Shown: in pieces, positions 34,469 through 43,676 of the stretch | Position numbering within the stretch: position 1 is the first letter of the stretch | How the letters are laid out: each line of letters begins with the position of its first letter | Source: Terrirhizobium terrae | Lineage (GTDB): Bacteria > Pseudomonadota > Alphaproteobacteria > Rhizobiales > Rhizobiaceae | Direction of reading: 5' to 3' | Length of the DNA: 64,000 bases | NCBI RefSeq assembly: GCF_030323265.1 | Contig: NZ_CP104992.1 | Location: 3,013,501-3,077,500 of the forward strand | The notes under the pieces: model-generated | The model's database searches: none | Seen by the model: only the letters and a program-made list of their open reading frames with translations | Told to the model about the DNA's origin: nothing | Position numbers and translations under genes: made by a program

Positions 34469-35988
34469 GTGCTTGATGTCAAAAATCTGAATGTTGGCTT
34501 CGGTGGTGACGTATCCGTCATCACCGGGACCGATCTGAATCTCGAAAAGGGGCACGGCTTCTCGTCTGCGGCGCGGCCGGTAGCGGCAAATCCACCCTGA
34601 TGAATGTGATTGCCGGCATCGTCCCGACGCTGGTCACGCCGCCCGCCTATTCCGGTGAGGTGAGGCTGCGCGGCAAGACGCTCGCCGAATTCGGCAAGGA
34701 CCACTGGTTCATGGCCGTCGCAAGCCTTGCCCAGAATGCCGAGGACCAGCTATGGGATCTCGGCGTCGAGGACCTGATTGCCTTTCCACTGGAAAATCGC
34801 GGAGTTCCGAAGACCGAGATCCGCGCCCGCGTCGCCGAACTCATCACCGAACTTGAGATCGAACAATTGCGCGGACGCCGCGTGCTGACCCTCTCGGGCG
34901 GCGAGCGACGGATGGTCGCGATTGCCGCCGCCATCGCGGCAAAACCTGAAATTCTGGTGCTGGACGAACCGACGACCGGCCTTGATCCGGCGGCCCGCCA
35001 GCGCTTGGTTCGACTGATCGAAAAGCTCGCCACCGACCTTGCCGGTGTTGTCATCGCCGAACAGGACCCTGCCTCGCTGCAGGCCGTGGTCGATCGTGTT
35101 GCACTCCTGAAGGACGGCAGTCTCTCGGCTCCGGTTGCGGACGAGGCGATCATGGCTCAGACCGCCCCCTGGGAGGCTGCAGGTATTCTGCCGCCACGGC
35201 GCCGGCGATCGCAGAAAGCTGAAGTGATGGCGGGTCGCTCGCTCTTATCAGTCAGCGACGTGAAGACCGAGCTTAAGCGTGCGGATGGCCGCGCCGTGCT
35301 GGAAGATGTCGGCCTGGAATTGCGCGCCGGCGAGATCGTCGGCCTGGTCGGCCGTAACGGTGCGGGCAAGACGACGCTGTTCCAGTCGATCCTCGGACTG
35401 GCAAAAATGAAGGCCGGCACGATTGCGATAGACGGCGAGGTGGCCAATGGCTGGACGCCGGCGCGGCGTGCGCGGTCGATCGGCTACCTGCCACAGAACA
35501 TGCGGCGTATCCTGTTCAACATGACCGTTGTCGAAGAGGTGCTGTTTGCCATGACCGGCGGGGCATCGAGCGGAGCGTCCAATGACAATCGCGACAAGGC
35601 TATCGGGATTCTCGCCCGCTACGGGCTTGCCGATCTGGCCGAGGCCAACCCGTTTGCGCTCTCGGCACGCCAGCAGGCTCTGCTTGGACTCGCCTGCGCC
35701 GAGGCGGCTTCGGTGAAGATCGCCATTCTCGACGAGCCGCTTCTCGCCCGCGACCTGCAGGGCAGGCGGCTTCTGGAAAACTTCCTCTCGACCATGACGG
35801 CGTCAGGCCGCTCGGTCCTGCTCATCTCGCATGATCTGGAACTGATCGACGATGTCACCTCTAGAACGTTGATCCTCGAACAGGGTCGGGTCGCCTTCGA
35901 TGGCTCCACCGCTGAAGGGTGGAAAAGTGCGGCCTTTGCGGCACTTGGCTGGCCGGCACCCTATGCAGAAAGCGAGGCGGCGGCATGA
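34469..35988 (+). CDS. ECF transporter fused double ATPase (EcfA-like, one-base frameshift)
   Basis: Energising subunit with two ABC domains in one chain, about 506 residues after correction. Domain 1: Walker A GAAGSGKST, signature LSGGERRMVAIAA, Walker B ILVLDEPTTGLDPAAR. Domain 2: Walker A GRNGAGKTT, a degenerate signature (FALSARQQALLGLA) and IAILDEPLLARDLQ. The N-terminal 28 residues from GTG 34469 (LDVKNLNVGFGGDVSVITGT) are in another frame; one more G in GGGG 34549-34552 joins them. The first start in the downstream frame, 34600, would delete Walker A. It overlaps the T gene by ATGA. Confidence 0.8.
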
Positions 35989-36659
35989 CCATGCTTCACG
36001 ACCTCAATTTCTTCGTCAAGCTGGCTTTGGCCTTCCTCGTCATGCTCGCGGCCTGGCTCGTGCCGGGCTGGATCTATGGCGTCCCGCTTGCGATCGCCGC
36101 CGTGCTGTTTTTGCGCTTTGCGGACACGCCCGGCTTCAAAGCCTATCTCAAAGGCGCGACGCTGCTGACGCTGCTCGTCATCGCCAGCTGGGTCCTCAAT
36201 CTCTCGATACAGGGCATGGCGATAGAGGAGGCGGCACTCGTCGCGCTCGGCATGGCGGCACGGCTGGTCACGACCACGGCCGCCTTCTTTTTCGTCATGG
36301 AGACCAGTACGCCGGGTTCTATTCTTGCGGCCTGCAGCGCTTTGCGCCTGCCGCCGATCGTCACGCTCGTCCTATCGCTCACCTTCGGCATGATCCCGAT
36401 GCTGCGCGAAGATTTCGAACGCATTGCAGATGCCCAGCGTGCCCGCGGCATGGAAATTGACGACGTGTCGCTTCCGACCCGGCTACGTTTCGCGCTTGCC
36501 CGCGGCGTGCCGCTCCTGGTGCAGGCCATCCGCACTGCCCACGCCATTTCACTCTCGCTTTCCGTCTACGGCTTCGATCTGAAGAAAAAACGCACGACAT
36601 GGCGCAATGTCGGCCTTCTCGTGGAGCCGCGCCTTCCCATCAAGGATGAAAGAAAATGA
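35985..36659 (+). CDS. ECF transporter transmembrane T component
   Basis: 224-residue EcfT-type membrane protein with five hydrophobic segments and the cytoplasmic coupling motifs: DAQRARGMEIDDVSLPTRLR near residues 152-171 (ARG signature) and IRTAHAISLSLSVYGFD near 188-204. ATG 35985 overlaps the ATPase stop (ATGA) and the stop overlaps the next start at 36656, so all four genes are translationally coupled. The open frame begins at 35919 but that part is the ATPase C-terminus in another frame. Confidence 0.82.
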   Translation: MTMLHDLNFFVKLALAFLVMLAAWLVPGWIYGVPLAIAAVLFLRFADTPGFKAYLKGATLLTLLVIASWVLNLSIQGMAIEEAALVALGMAARLVTTTAAFFFVMETSTPGSILAACSALRLPPIVTLVLSLTFGMIPMLREDFERIADAQRARGMEIDDVSLPTRLRFALARGVPLLVQAIRTAHAISLSLSVYGFDLKKKRTTWRNVGLLVEPRLPIKDERK

Positions 36660-37300
36660 CCTCCGAAACCTCTCCCATCACCGGCGAAACCTGGAAACTC
36701 GATGTCGCCGGTTATGACGTCGATCTGCCGATCGTCGCGATCAAGCCCGATTTTGCCATCTCGCTGATGATGGTGATCGATCTCGGCGTCAAATTCGGTG
36801 AGCATGTCGGCAGGAAGCTTGCCGAGCAGCTGGCGCCTCTGAAACCCGACGTGATCGTCGGCGCCGCGACGCTCGGCATTCCGGTCGCCATGGAAGTGAC
36901 GCGGGCGCTCGGTCTCGACAACTATGTCATCCTGCAGAAGTCGCCGAAGATCCATCTTGGGGATGCGCTGGTGCAGACGATCTCGTCGATCACCTCCAAG
37001 GGCGAGCAGCGTCTGCTTCTCGACCGTCAGGCAATTCCGCTGATCGCAGGCAAGCGTGTCGTCGTTGTCGATGACGTCGTGGCCTCCGGTTCCAGCATCA
37101 AGGGCTCGGTCGATCTCGTGCGGGCCGCGGGTGGCGATGTCGTCAGCATCGGCGTCATCCTGACCGAGGCCAAGGACTGGCAGGACGTGCTCGGTGACGA
37201 CGCGAAGCTCATCCGCAGCCTCGCCCATATTCCCCAGTTCACCAAGGTGGCTCACCAGGCAGACAGCAAGTGGGAGCCTATCCCCGAGACCTTTCTCTGA
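36656..37300 (+). CDS. Phosphoribosyltransferase encoded with the ECF transporter
   Basis: 214-residue type I PRTase. PRPP-binding loop RVVVVDDVVASGSSIKGSVD near residues 128-147; VIVGAATLGIPVAMEVTRAL near 63-82 and YVILQKSPKIHLGDAL precede it. The layout fits adenine/xanthine-type enzymes, which convert a free base plus PRPP to a nucleotide. Its start overlaps the T gene, so base uptake and salvage may be coupled: the ECF system brings in a substrate that this enzyme phosphoribosylates. Which base or vitamin is not shown by the sequence. Confidence 0.82.
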   Translation: MTSETSPITGETWKLDVAGYDVDLPIVAIKPDFAISLMMVIDLGVKFGEHVGRKLAEQLAPLKPDVIVGAATLGIPVAMEVTRALGLDNYVILQKSPKIHLGDALVQTISSITSKGEQRLLLDRQAIPLIAGKRVVVVDDVVASGSSIKGSVDLVRAAGGDVVSIGVILTEAKDWQDVLGDDAKLIRSLAHIPQFTKVAHQADSKWEPIPETFL

Positions 37301-37332
37301 CATGCCGTAGGCGTGAGCCCAGGTCGGCATAA

Positions 37333-37362
37333 AGGTCACAGGGCCACACGGCTTTGTGACCT
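37333..37362 (+). terminator. Strong hairpin after the ECF-PRTase operon
   Basis: AGGTCACA (37333-37340) and TGTGACCT (37355-37362) pair perfectly, and the inner bases extend the stem to 13 pairs with two G-U, leaving loop ACAC. It is 33 bases after the last stop. The T tract is poor, so it may be a terminator or an mRNA-stabilising hairpin. Confidence 0.5.
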
Positions 37363-37534
37363 ATCGTTTGCTGACACGAATTGGCCATATTGCTATCGGA
37401 CACGGCGTGTTCAAGCAATTGGTAAAATTGGCTTCCGAAGCTGCGACGGGCACGGTTTTAAATGACTGGGTCCGCTTGGCTTTTGCGCCTTTTTAACCAT
37501 ATCCCTGTAGCGCTGATGTGTTGACCGGGAACAG

Positions 37535-38876
37535 ATGGATAGGATGATGTCGAAAAAGATCGGGTCTGAAACTCTCTCTCGCCGTTCCCTCCTGCGGTCG
37601 GCGGTCTCCGTCGGAGCCGCGGCTCTTGCCGCCCCGGCGCTCGCCCAGAGCCCCATCGACTCGCTGATCAATGCGCCGCGTCGCGGCAGCTGGGACGATC
37701 AGTTCGATGCGCGCGGTTCGCGCTCGGCCGTCGGTGTTGTTTCCAACAATCCCGTTCTCGGCCCCGAAGGCCCCGCCAACATACAGCAGGCGATCTTCGC
37801 CTACCAGCAGATCGTTTCGAACGGCGGCTGGCCGGAAGTGCGTTCGTCCACCCGCCTGCAGCTTGGCGTAGTCGATCAGGGTGTGCAGCTCTTGCGCCAG
37901 CGTTTGATGATCGCGGGTGACCTCGATCAGTCCGCCGGCATGTCCAATTCCTTCGACAGCTACGTCGACGGCGCGGTCAAGCGCTTCCAGGCCCGTCATG
38001 GCCTGCCGGCTGACGGCGTGCTCGGCGAATTCTCCATCAAGGCGATGAACATCCCGGCCCAGACGCGTCTTGCCCAGCTCGAGACCAACCTCGTGCGCCT
38101 GCAGTCCATGTCCGGCGATCTCGGTTCTCGCTACGTCATGGTCAACATTCCGGCCGCCTACGTCGAAGCCGTCGAGAATGACCGCGTCGCATTGCGCACC
38201 AACGCCGTCGTCGGCCGCATCGACCGTCCGACCCATGCGATCAACTCGAAGATCTACGAAGTCATCCTCAACCCTTACTGGACTGCGCCGCGCTCAATCG
38301 TCGAAAAGGACATTGTGCCGCTGATGCGCAAGGACCCGACCTATCTGACGCGCAACAACATCCGTCTCATCGATGGTCGTGGCCAGGAAGTGTCGCCGGA
38401 AACGGTCGACTGGTTCGCACCCAAGGCGCCGAACTTCATGTTCCGCCAGGATCCTGGCAAGATCAACGCGATGGCCTCGACGAAGATCAACTTCCACAAC
38501 CCGAACAACGAATACATGCACGACACGCCCCAGCAGGGCCTGTTCAACAAGCTGATGCGTTTCAGAATCCTCGGGCTGCATGCGTATTCAGAACGTGCGC
38601 GACATGATCACCTGGCTGCTGCGCGACACACCCGGCTGGTCGCGCCAGGACATCGAGCGCGTGATCGCTGCCCGCCAGAACACGCCGATCAAGCTGTCCC
38701 AGGAAGTACCGGTCTACATCGTCTACGTCACCGCTTGGTCGGCAAAGGACCAGGTCGTGCAGTTCCGCGACGATATCTACGAGCGCGACGGCAATCAGGA
38801 GCTCGCGCTGCAGACCACGACCGGCGTCGAGCGTGCATCTGGCCCGATCACCGAACAGGACATGCTGCCGCAATAA
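37535..38876 (+). CDS. ldtP: L,D-transpeptidase, YkuD domain (LdtP-like, one-base frameshift)
   Basis: Periplasmic peptidoglycan cross-linking enzyme, 446 residues after correction. A Tat-like signal SRRSLLRSAVSVGAAALAAP is near residue 16; a peptidoglycan-binding domain (VDGAVKRFQARHGLPADGVL) near 145; then the YkuD domain with the His region NNEYMHDTPQQGLFNK and catalytic Cys in SSGCMR. The reading frame breaks at 38561-38565; removing one A gives FESSGCMRIQNVRDM. The second frame's first ATG (38580) lies just after the Cys. Likely under LdtR control. Confidence 0.82.
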
Positions 38877-38901
38877 GGCGGTTTAGATCTGTTGTTATTC
38901 G

Positions 38902-38934
38902 AAGGCCGTGTTCCCCAGGGAGTGCGGCCTTTGC
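38902..38934 (+). terminator. Terminator hairpin after the L,D-transpeptidase gene
   Basis: AAGGCCG (38902-38908) and CGGCCTT (38925-38931) form the stem, with further partial pairing in the loop, followed by a short T-containing stretch. Confidence 0.6.
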
Positions 38935-39054
38935 ATTTGTAATGCGCACAAGGTTCAGTCGGGCGAGCAAATGTCGCTCTCCGTATTGCCCTCGTGCGGG
39001 CAGGGCGCTAAGACGCGTGACACCGCCTGACATCCTTTTCCAGGAGCCTCGTCC

Positions 39055-40344
39055 ATGTCGAATACCGAAGTCTTCTTCTCCCGTACGCTCGCCGAAACCG
39101 ATCCTGAAATCTTTGGCGCGATTGAGAAGGAGCTCGGTCGCCAGCGCCATGAGATCGAGCTGATCGCATCGGAAAACATCGTCTCCCGCGCCGTACTCGA
39201 AGCCCAGGGCTCGATCATGACCAACAAGTATGCGGAAGGCTATCCGGGCAAGCGTTATTACGGCGGCTGCCAGTTCGTCGACATCGCCGAAGAACTTGCG
39301 ATCGAACGCGCCAAGAAGCTGTTCGGCGTCAACTTCGCCAACGTCCAGCCGAACTCCGGTTCGCAGATGAACCAGGCCGTCTTCCTCGCGCTGCTGCAGC
39401 CGGGTGATACGTTCATGGGCCTCGACCTCAACTCGGGCGGCCACCTGACCCACGGTTCGCCGGTCAACATGTCCGGCAAGTGGTTCAACGTCGTCTCCTA
39501 CGGCGTGCGCCAGGACGACAACCTGCTCGACATGGACGACGTTGCCGCCAAGGCGCGCGAACACAAGCCGAAGCTGATCATCGCCGGCGGCACCGCCTAT
39601 TCCCGCATCTGGGACTGGAAACGTTTTCGCGAGATCGCCGATGAAGTCGGTGCTTACCTGATGGTCGACATGGCCCATATCGCCGGCCTCGTCGCCGGTG
39701 GCCAGCATCCGTCGCCGTTCCCGCATTGCCATGTTGCCACGACCACGACCCACAAGTCGCTGCGCGGCCCGCGCGGCGGCGTGATCCTGACGAATGACGA
39801 GGATCTGGCGAAGAAGTTCAACTCGGCCGTATTCCCGGGCCTCCAGGGTGGTCCGCTCATGCACATCATCGCCGCCAAGGCCGTTGCCTTCGGCGAGGCA
39901 CTGCAGCCGGACTTCAAGGACTACGCGGCCCAGATCGTCAAGAACGCGAAGGCGCTTTCCGAGACGCTGGTTGCCGGCGGCCTCGATATCGTTTCCGGCG
40001 GCACGGACAACCACCTGATGCTGGTCGACCTGCGCAAGAAGAACGCCACCGGCAAGCGCGCGGAAGCTGCTCTTGGTCGCGGCTATATCACCTGCAACAA
40101 GAACGGCATCCCCTTCGATCCGGAAAAGCCCTTCGTCACTTCGGGCGTCCGTCTCGGCACCCCGGCCGGCACGACCCGCGGCTTCAAGGAAGCCGAGTTC
40201 AAGGAAATCGGCAACCTGATCGTCGAGGTTCTCGATGGCCTCAAGGCTGCCAATTCCGATGAAGGCAATGCTGCCGTCGAAGCCGGTGTTCGTGAAAAGG
40301 TCGTCGCGCTGACGAACCGCTTCACGATGTACCCGTATATGTAA
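39055..40344 (+). CDS. glyA: Serine hydroxymethyltransferase
   Basis: PLP enzyme interconverting serine + THF with glycine + 5,10-methylene-THF, the main one-carbon source. 429 residues. Motifs: ELIASENIVSRAVLEAQGS near residue 32-50, YAEGYPGKRYYGGC near 61-74, and the PLP-lysine segment VATTTTHKSLRGPRGGVIL near residue 224-242. ATG 39055 follows a GGAG. It is the first gene of a block running through nrdR, ribD, ribE, ribH and nusB, all in one direction. Confidence 0.97.
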   Translation: MSNTEVFFSRTLAETDPEIFGAIEKELGRQRHEIELIASENIVSRAVLEAQGSIMTNKYAEGYPGKRYYGGCQFVDIAEELAIERAKKLFGVNFANVQPNSGSQMNQAVFLALLQPGDTFMGLDLNSGGHLTHGSPVNMSGKWFNVVSYGVRQDDNLLDMDDVAAKAREHKPKLIIAGGTAYSRIWDWKRFREIADEVGAYLMVDMAHIAGLVAGGQHPSPFPHCHVATTTTHKSLRGPRGGVILTNDEDLAKKFNSAVFPGLQGGPLMHIIAAKAVAFGEALQPDFKDYAAQIVKNAKALSETLVAGGLDIVSGGTDNHLMLVDLRKKNATGKRAEAALGRGYITCNKNGIPFDPEKPFVTSGVRLGTPAGTTRGFKEAEFKEIGNLIVEVLDGLKAANSDEGNAAVEAGVREKVVALTNRFTMYPYM

Positions 40345-40355
40345 AAGGACGTCGC

Positions 40356-40835
40356 ATGCGCTGCCCCTTCTGCGGCTCTGAAGATACCCAGGTCAAGGAT
40401 CTGCGCCCGGCGGAGGATTTCACCTCCATCCGCCGGCGTCGTATCTGCCCGGATTGCGCCGGACGCTTCACCACTTTCGAGCGCGTGCAACTGCGCGAGC
40501 TGATGGTGCTGAAGAAGACCGGCCGCAAGGTGCCATTCAACCGCGACAAGCTGGTGCGCTCCTTCCAGATCGCGCTGCGCAAGCGCCCCGTCGATGCCGA
40601 GCGCATCGAGCGGGCCGTGTCCGGAATCGTTCGACGGCTGGAAAGCTCCGGCGAGGCGGAAATCTCGTCCGAGCAGATCGGCCTGCAGGTGCTCGAAGCG
40701 CTGAAAAGCCTCGATGATGTCGGCTTCGTCCGCTACGCGTCGGTCTATCGCGACTTCTCTCATGCGGATGACTTCGAGAAGGTTATCCAGGAGATCAGCG
40801 CCAAGATCGCCCGCGATCCGGGGTTGGACGCGTGA
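40356..40835 (+). CDS. nrdR: Transcriptional repressor NrdR
   Basis: Zinc-finger and ATP-cone repressor of ribonucleotide reductase genes. 159 residues. The N-terminus MRCPFCGSEDTQVKDLRPAE shows the first two Cys of the zinc ribbon; the second pair is in RRICPDCAGRFTTFERV near residues 29-45. The ATP-cone (VPFNRDKLVRSFQIALRKRP) follows. The ATG at 40356 is 11 bases after glyA, and its stop overlaps the ribD start (GTGA). Confidence 0.97.
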   Translation: MRCPFCGSEDTQVKDLRPAEDFTSIRRRRICPDCAGRFTTFERVQLRELMVLKKTGRKVPFNRDKLVRSFQIALRKRPVDAERIERAVSGIVRRLESSGEAEISSEQIGLQVLEALKSLDDVGFVRYASVYRDFSHADDFEKVIQEISAKIARDPGLDA

Positions 40836-41919
40836 CGAGCGCTGCCGACGACCGGCGTTTCATGGCGGCGGCTCTCAGGCTGTCGCGATGGAATACCGGC
40901 CTGACGGCGACCAATCCTTCCGTGGGCTCGATCGTCGTCAAGGACGGCGCAATCGTCGGTCAGGCCGTGACGGCCCCGGGCGGTCGTCCCCATTCGGAAA
41001 CCCAGGCCCTGGCTGTCGCGGGCGAAAAGGCGAGGGGAGCGACCGTCTATGTGACGCTCGAACCCTGCTCTCATCATGGACGTACGCCCCCTTGTGCCAA
41101 CGCGCTGGTGGCCGCGGGCGTTGCGCGCGTCGTGGTCTGCCTCAACGATCCCGATCCGCGTGTTTCCGGCCGCGGTCTCGCAATCCTGCGCGAGGCAGGC
41201 ATCGAAGTGGAGACCGGCATTCTGGAGGAAGAGGGGCGGCGCGTCCTTGCCGGATACCTCTCACGCCAGACGAAGGGGCGCCCTATGTGACTCTGAAACT
41301 TGCGGTTTCCGCCGATGGAATGATCGGCCGCCGCGGCGAAGAGCTGGCAATTACCGGCTCGGAGACGCGCGCCCAGGTGCATGTCATGCGCGCCGAAAAT
41401 GACGCGATCCTGGTCGGCATCGGCACCGCACTCGCCGACGATCCCGAGCTGAACGTTCGTTTGCCCGGACTGGAAGAACGCTCGCCGCTTCGTATCATCC
41501 TTGATCGCCGCCTCGAACTGCCGTTGACGTCTAAGCTCGTGACATCCGCGGAAACCGTGCCGGTCGTCGCTGTCACCGATCCGTTCTGCGAGACGCATCC
41601 GTCGAATGAAACAAAGCTGCGGGCTCTGATGTCGGCCGGCGTGGAAATCCTACAGGCCGAAGGGCCGGCCGACCTGCTCACCAATCTCGCCACCCGCGGC
41701 GTCTCATCGCTGATGATTGAAGGCGGGGCTGAGGTGGCTCGGCGCTTCCTCGATGCCGGGTTTGTCGACCATATCGTGCTTTTCCAGTCGGATCTTACTG
41801 TCGGCGAGGGCGGGCTTGAATCGCCGGTGACGCCTTACGATATGCCAGCCGAATTCCAGCGCATTCGTGAAAGCCGTTTCGGCGCTGACCGCTGCTTCGA
41901 ATATGAAAGAGGCCTTTGA
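40832..41919 (+). CDS. ribD: Bifunctional riboflavin biosynthesis deaminase/reductase (one-base frameshift)
   Basis: Second and third steps of riboflavin synthesis from GTP. Deaminase half: zinc site HSETQALA and LEPCSHHGRTPPCANAL, near residues 54-90. Reductase half: VTLKLAVSADGMIGRRGEEL and FLDAGFVDHIVLFQSDL. The halves are in different frames; one more C in the CCC at 41281-41283 gives KGRPYVTLKLAVSADGM and a 362-residue protein of normal length. GTG 40832 overlaps the nrdR stop. The frame stop at 41290 is therefore not the true end. Confidence 0.9.
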
Positions 41920-42533
41920 TGTTCACAGGTATTGTCACCGACGTCGGCACCGTTTCCGAGATGACCGCTCTCGATGAGGGCGTGAAACTGCGCATCGCGA
42001 CGAATTATGATCCGAAGACGATCGATATGGGCGCTTCTATTGCCCATGGCGGTGTCTGCCTGACGGTCACGACGCTTCCCGAGGATGGCAGCAACGAGCG
42101 CTGGTTCGAGGTTGAGGCTTGGGAAGAGGCGCTGCGTCTGACGACGATCGCCTCCTGGACCAAGGGCACGCGGATCAATCTCGAACGGGCCCTGAAGATC
42201 GGCGACGAACTCGGCGGCCACATTGTCTCGGGCCATGTCGATGGCAAGGCGGAAATCCTGTCGGTCGAGCATGAGGGCGAGGCCGTCCGCATCAAGCTGC
42301 GTGCGCCGGAAAGCCTGGCACGCTTCGTTGCGCCAAAGGGCTCGGTTGCGCTCGACGGTGCCTCGCTCACCGTCAATGCGGTCGATGGCGCCGAATTCGA
42401 CGTGCTCCTGATCCGCCACACGCTAGCCGTAACCACCTGGGGCGACCGCAAGCCGGGCGATTTCGTCAATTTCGAAGTCGATACGATGGCACGCTACGCT
42501 GCCCGTCTTGCCGAATTCCCCGCGCGCGCCTGA
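41919..42533 (+). CDS. ribE: Riboflavin synthase alpha subunit
   Basis: Dismutates two 6,7-dimethyl-8-ribityllumazine molecules into riboflavin. 204 residues with two homologous barrels: MFTGIVTDVGTVSEM at the start and the second copy around RINLERALKIGDELGGHIVS with GHVDGKAEIL. Conserved GVCLTV and GASLTVNAVDG. ATG 41919 shares a base with the ribD stop (TGATG). A 170-base gap follows before ribH; it holds no FMN-riboswitch-like sequence that I can see. Confidence 0.95.
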   Translation: MFTGIVTDVGTVSEMTALDEGVKLRIATNYDPKTIDMGASIAHGGVCLTVTTLPEDGSNERWFEVEAWEEALRLTTIASWTKGTRINLERALKIGDELGGHIVSGHVDGKAEILSVEHEGEAVRIKLRAPESLARFVAPKGSVALDGASLTVNAVDGAEFDVLLIRHTLAVTTWGDRKPGDFVNFEVDTMARYAARLAEFPARA

Positions 42534-42703
42534 CGCGGCCATTCGTCGGGTATCGGTACCTAAAGGGATAGCCTATCTTGCCGTCATGCGTGGCCGGCAA
42601 TGCAGCGTCTATTGAAAATCGCTTGCCAACCGCCTCATTGCGTGTTTTGACCGCGCCAATGAAGAGGTCCGTTTATTCAGGGCCCGATATTTGAAGGTGA
42701 TCC

Positions 42704-43165
42704 ATGTCGCTTGAAACTGCTCCTCACATCCTGATCGTCGAAGCACGCTTCTACGACGATATGGCCGACGCATTGCTTGATGGCGCGACGACGGCCCTCA
42801 AGGAGGCAGGGGCAACCTATGATGTGATCACCGTTATGGGCGCGCTTGAGATTCCGCCGGCAATCGCCATGGCGCTTGATGCGGCCGAGCAGGGCGGCAC
42901 CGAATATGACGGTTTTGTCGCGCTCGGCATGGTCATCCGCGGTGAGACCTATCACTTCGATATCGTGTCGAACAGATCCTGCCGTGCGCTGATGGATCTC
43001 GCCGTGTCGGAATCGCTTGCGCTCGGCAACGGCATCATGACCGTCGAGAACGAGGAACAGGCTTGGGCTCGCGCTCGCCGTTCGGAAAAGGATAAGGGCG
43101 GCTTCACGGCCCGTGCTGCGCTGACCATGATCGCGCTCCGCGAAAAGCTGAATGGTGCGCGCTGA
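42704..43165 (+). CDS. ribH: 6,7-dimethyl-8-ribityllumazine synthase
   Basis: Penultimate riboflavin step, condensing the ribityl-aminouracil with a four-carbon phosphate. 153 residues. Motifs: ILIVEARFYDDMADALLDGA near residues 9-28, VMGALEIPPAIAMAL near 45-59, and GMVIRGETYHFDIVSNRS near 75-92 with the catalytic His. It ends one base into the nusB start. An intact frame, unlike ribD upstream. Confidence 0.96.
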   Translation: MSLETAPHILIVEARFYDDMADALLDGATTALKEAGATYDVITVMGALEIPPAIAMALDAAEQGGTEYDGFVALGMVIRGETYHFDIVSNRSCRALMDLAVSESLALGNGIMTVENEEQAWARARRSEKDKGGFTARAALTMIALREKLNGAR

Positions 43166-43659
43166 TGTCTAACGAGCAGGAAAAGCAGGGCCAGGAAAAG
43201 CTGGTGAAATCCGTCAACCAGCGCGGCGCAGCCCGTCTTGCGGCCGTGCAGGCGCTTTATCAGATGGATATCGGCGGTACCGGCGTGCTGGAAGTCGTCG
43301 CTGAATATGAGGCCCATCGTCTCGGACAGGAACTGGATGGCGATACCTATCTGAAGGCCGACCCGTCCTGGTTCCGCTCGATCGTCTCCGGTGTCGTTCG
43401 CGACCAGCAGAAGATCGACCCGATCATCCGCTCCTCGCTGCAGGAAGACTGGCCGCTGTCGCGTCTCGATTCTACGCTTCGCGCCATCCTGCGTGCCGGC
43501 ACGTTCGAAATCCTCGAACGCAAGGACGTTCCCGTGCCGGTTATCGTCACGGAATATGTCGAGATCGCCCGCGCGTTCTTCGAAGAGGACGAGCCGCGCA
43601 TCGTCAACGCCGTTCTCGATCGCATCGCCAAGCAGGTTCGCGGCGACGCGAAGAAATAA
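43165..43659 (+). CDS. nusB: Transcription antitermination protein NusB
   Basis: All-helical RNA-binding factor that, with NusE (S10), assembles the boxA antitermination complex on rRNA operons. 164 residues. NQRGAARLAAVQALYQMDIG near residue 18-37, LDSTLRAILRAGTFEI near 105-120 and VIVTEYVEIARAFFEEDEPR near 130-149. The TGATG overlap with ribH shows coupling; the ribH-nusB pair is widely conserved. An N-terminal Gln/Glu/Lys extension is typical for rhizobia. Confidence 0.96.
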   Translation: MSNEQEKQGQEKLVKSVNQRGAARLAAVQALYQMDIGGTGVLEVVAEYEAHRLGQELDGDTYLKADPSWFRSIVSGVVRDQQKIDPIIRSSLQEDWPLSRLDSTLRAILRAGTFEILERKDVPVPVIVTEYVEIARAFFEEDEPRIVNAVLDRIAKQVRGDAKK

Positions 43660-43676
43660 GCAGATAGGGCAGTGAC

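Noticed and set aside
38580..38876. Independent small gene starting at ATG 38580
   Set aside because: It is the C-terminal end of the L,D-transpeptidase after a one-base frameshift; the start falls just after the catalytic Cys.
42534..42703. Possible FMN riboswitch between ribE and ribH
   Set aside because: No RFN-element consensus can be seen in the 170 bases; the gap is kept only as a probable internal promoter region.
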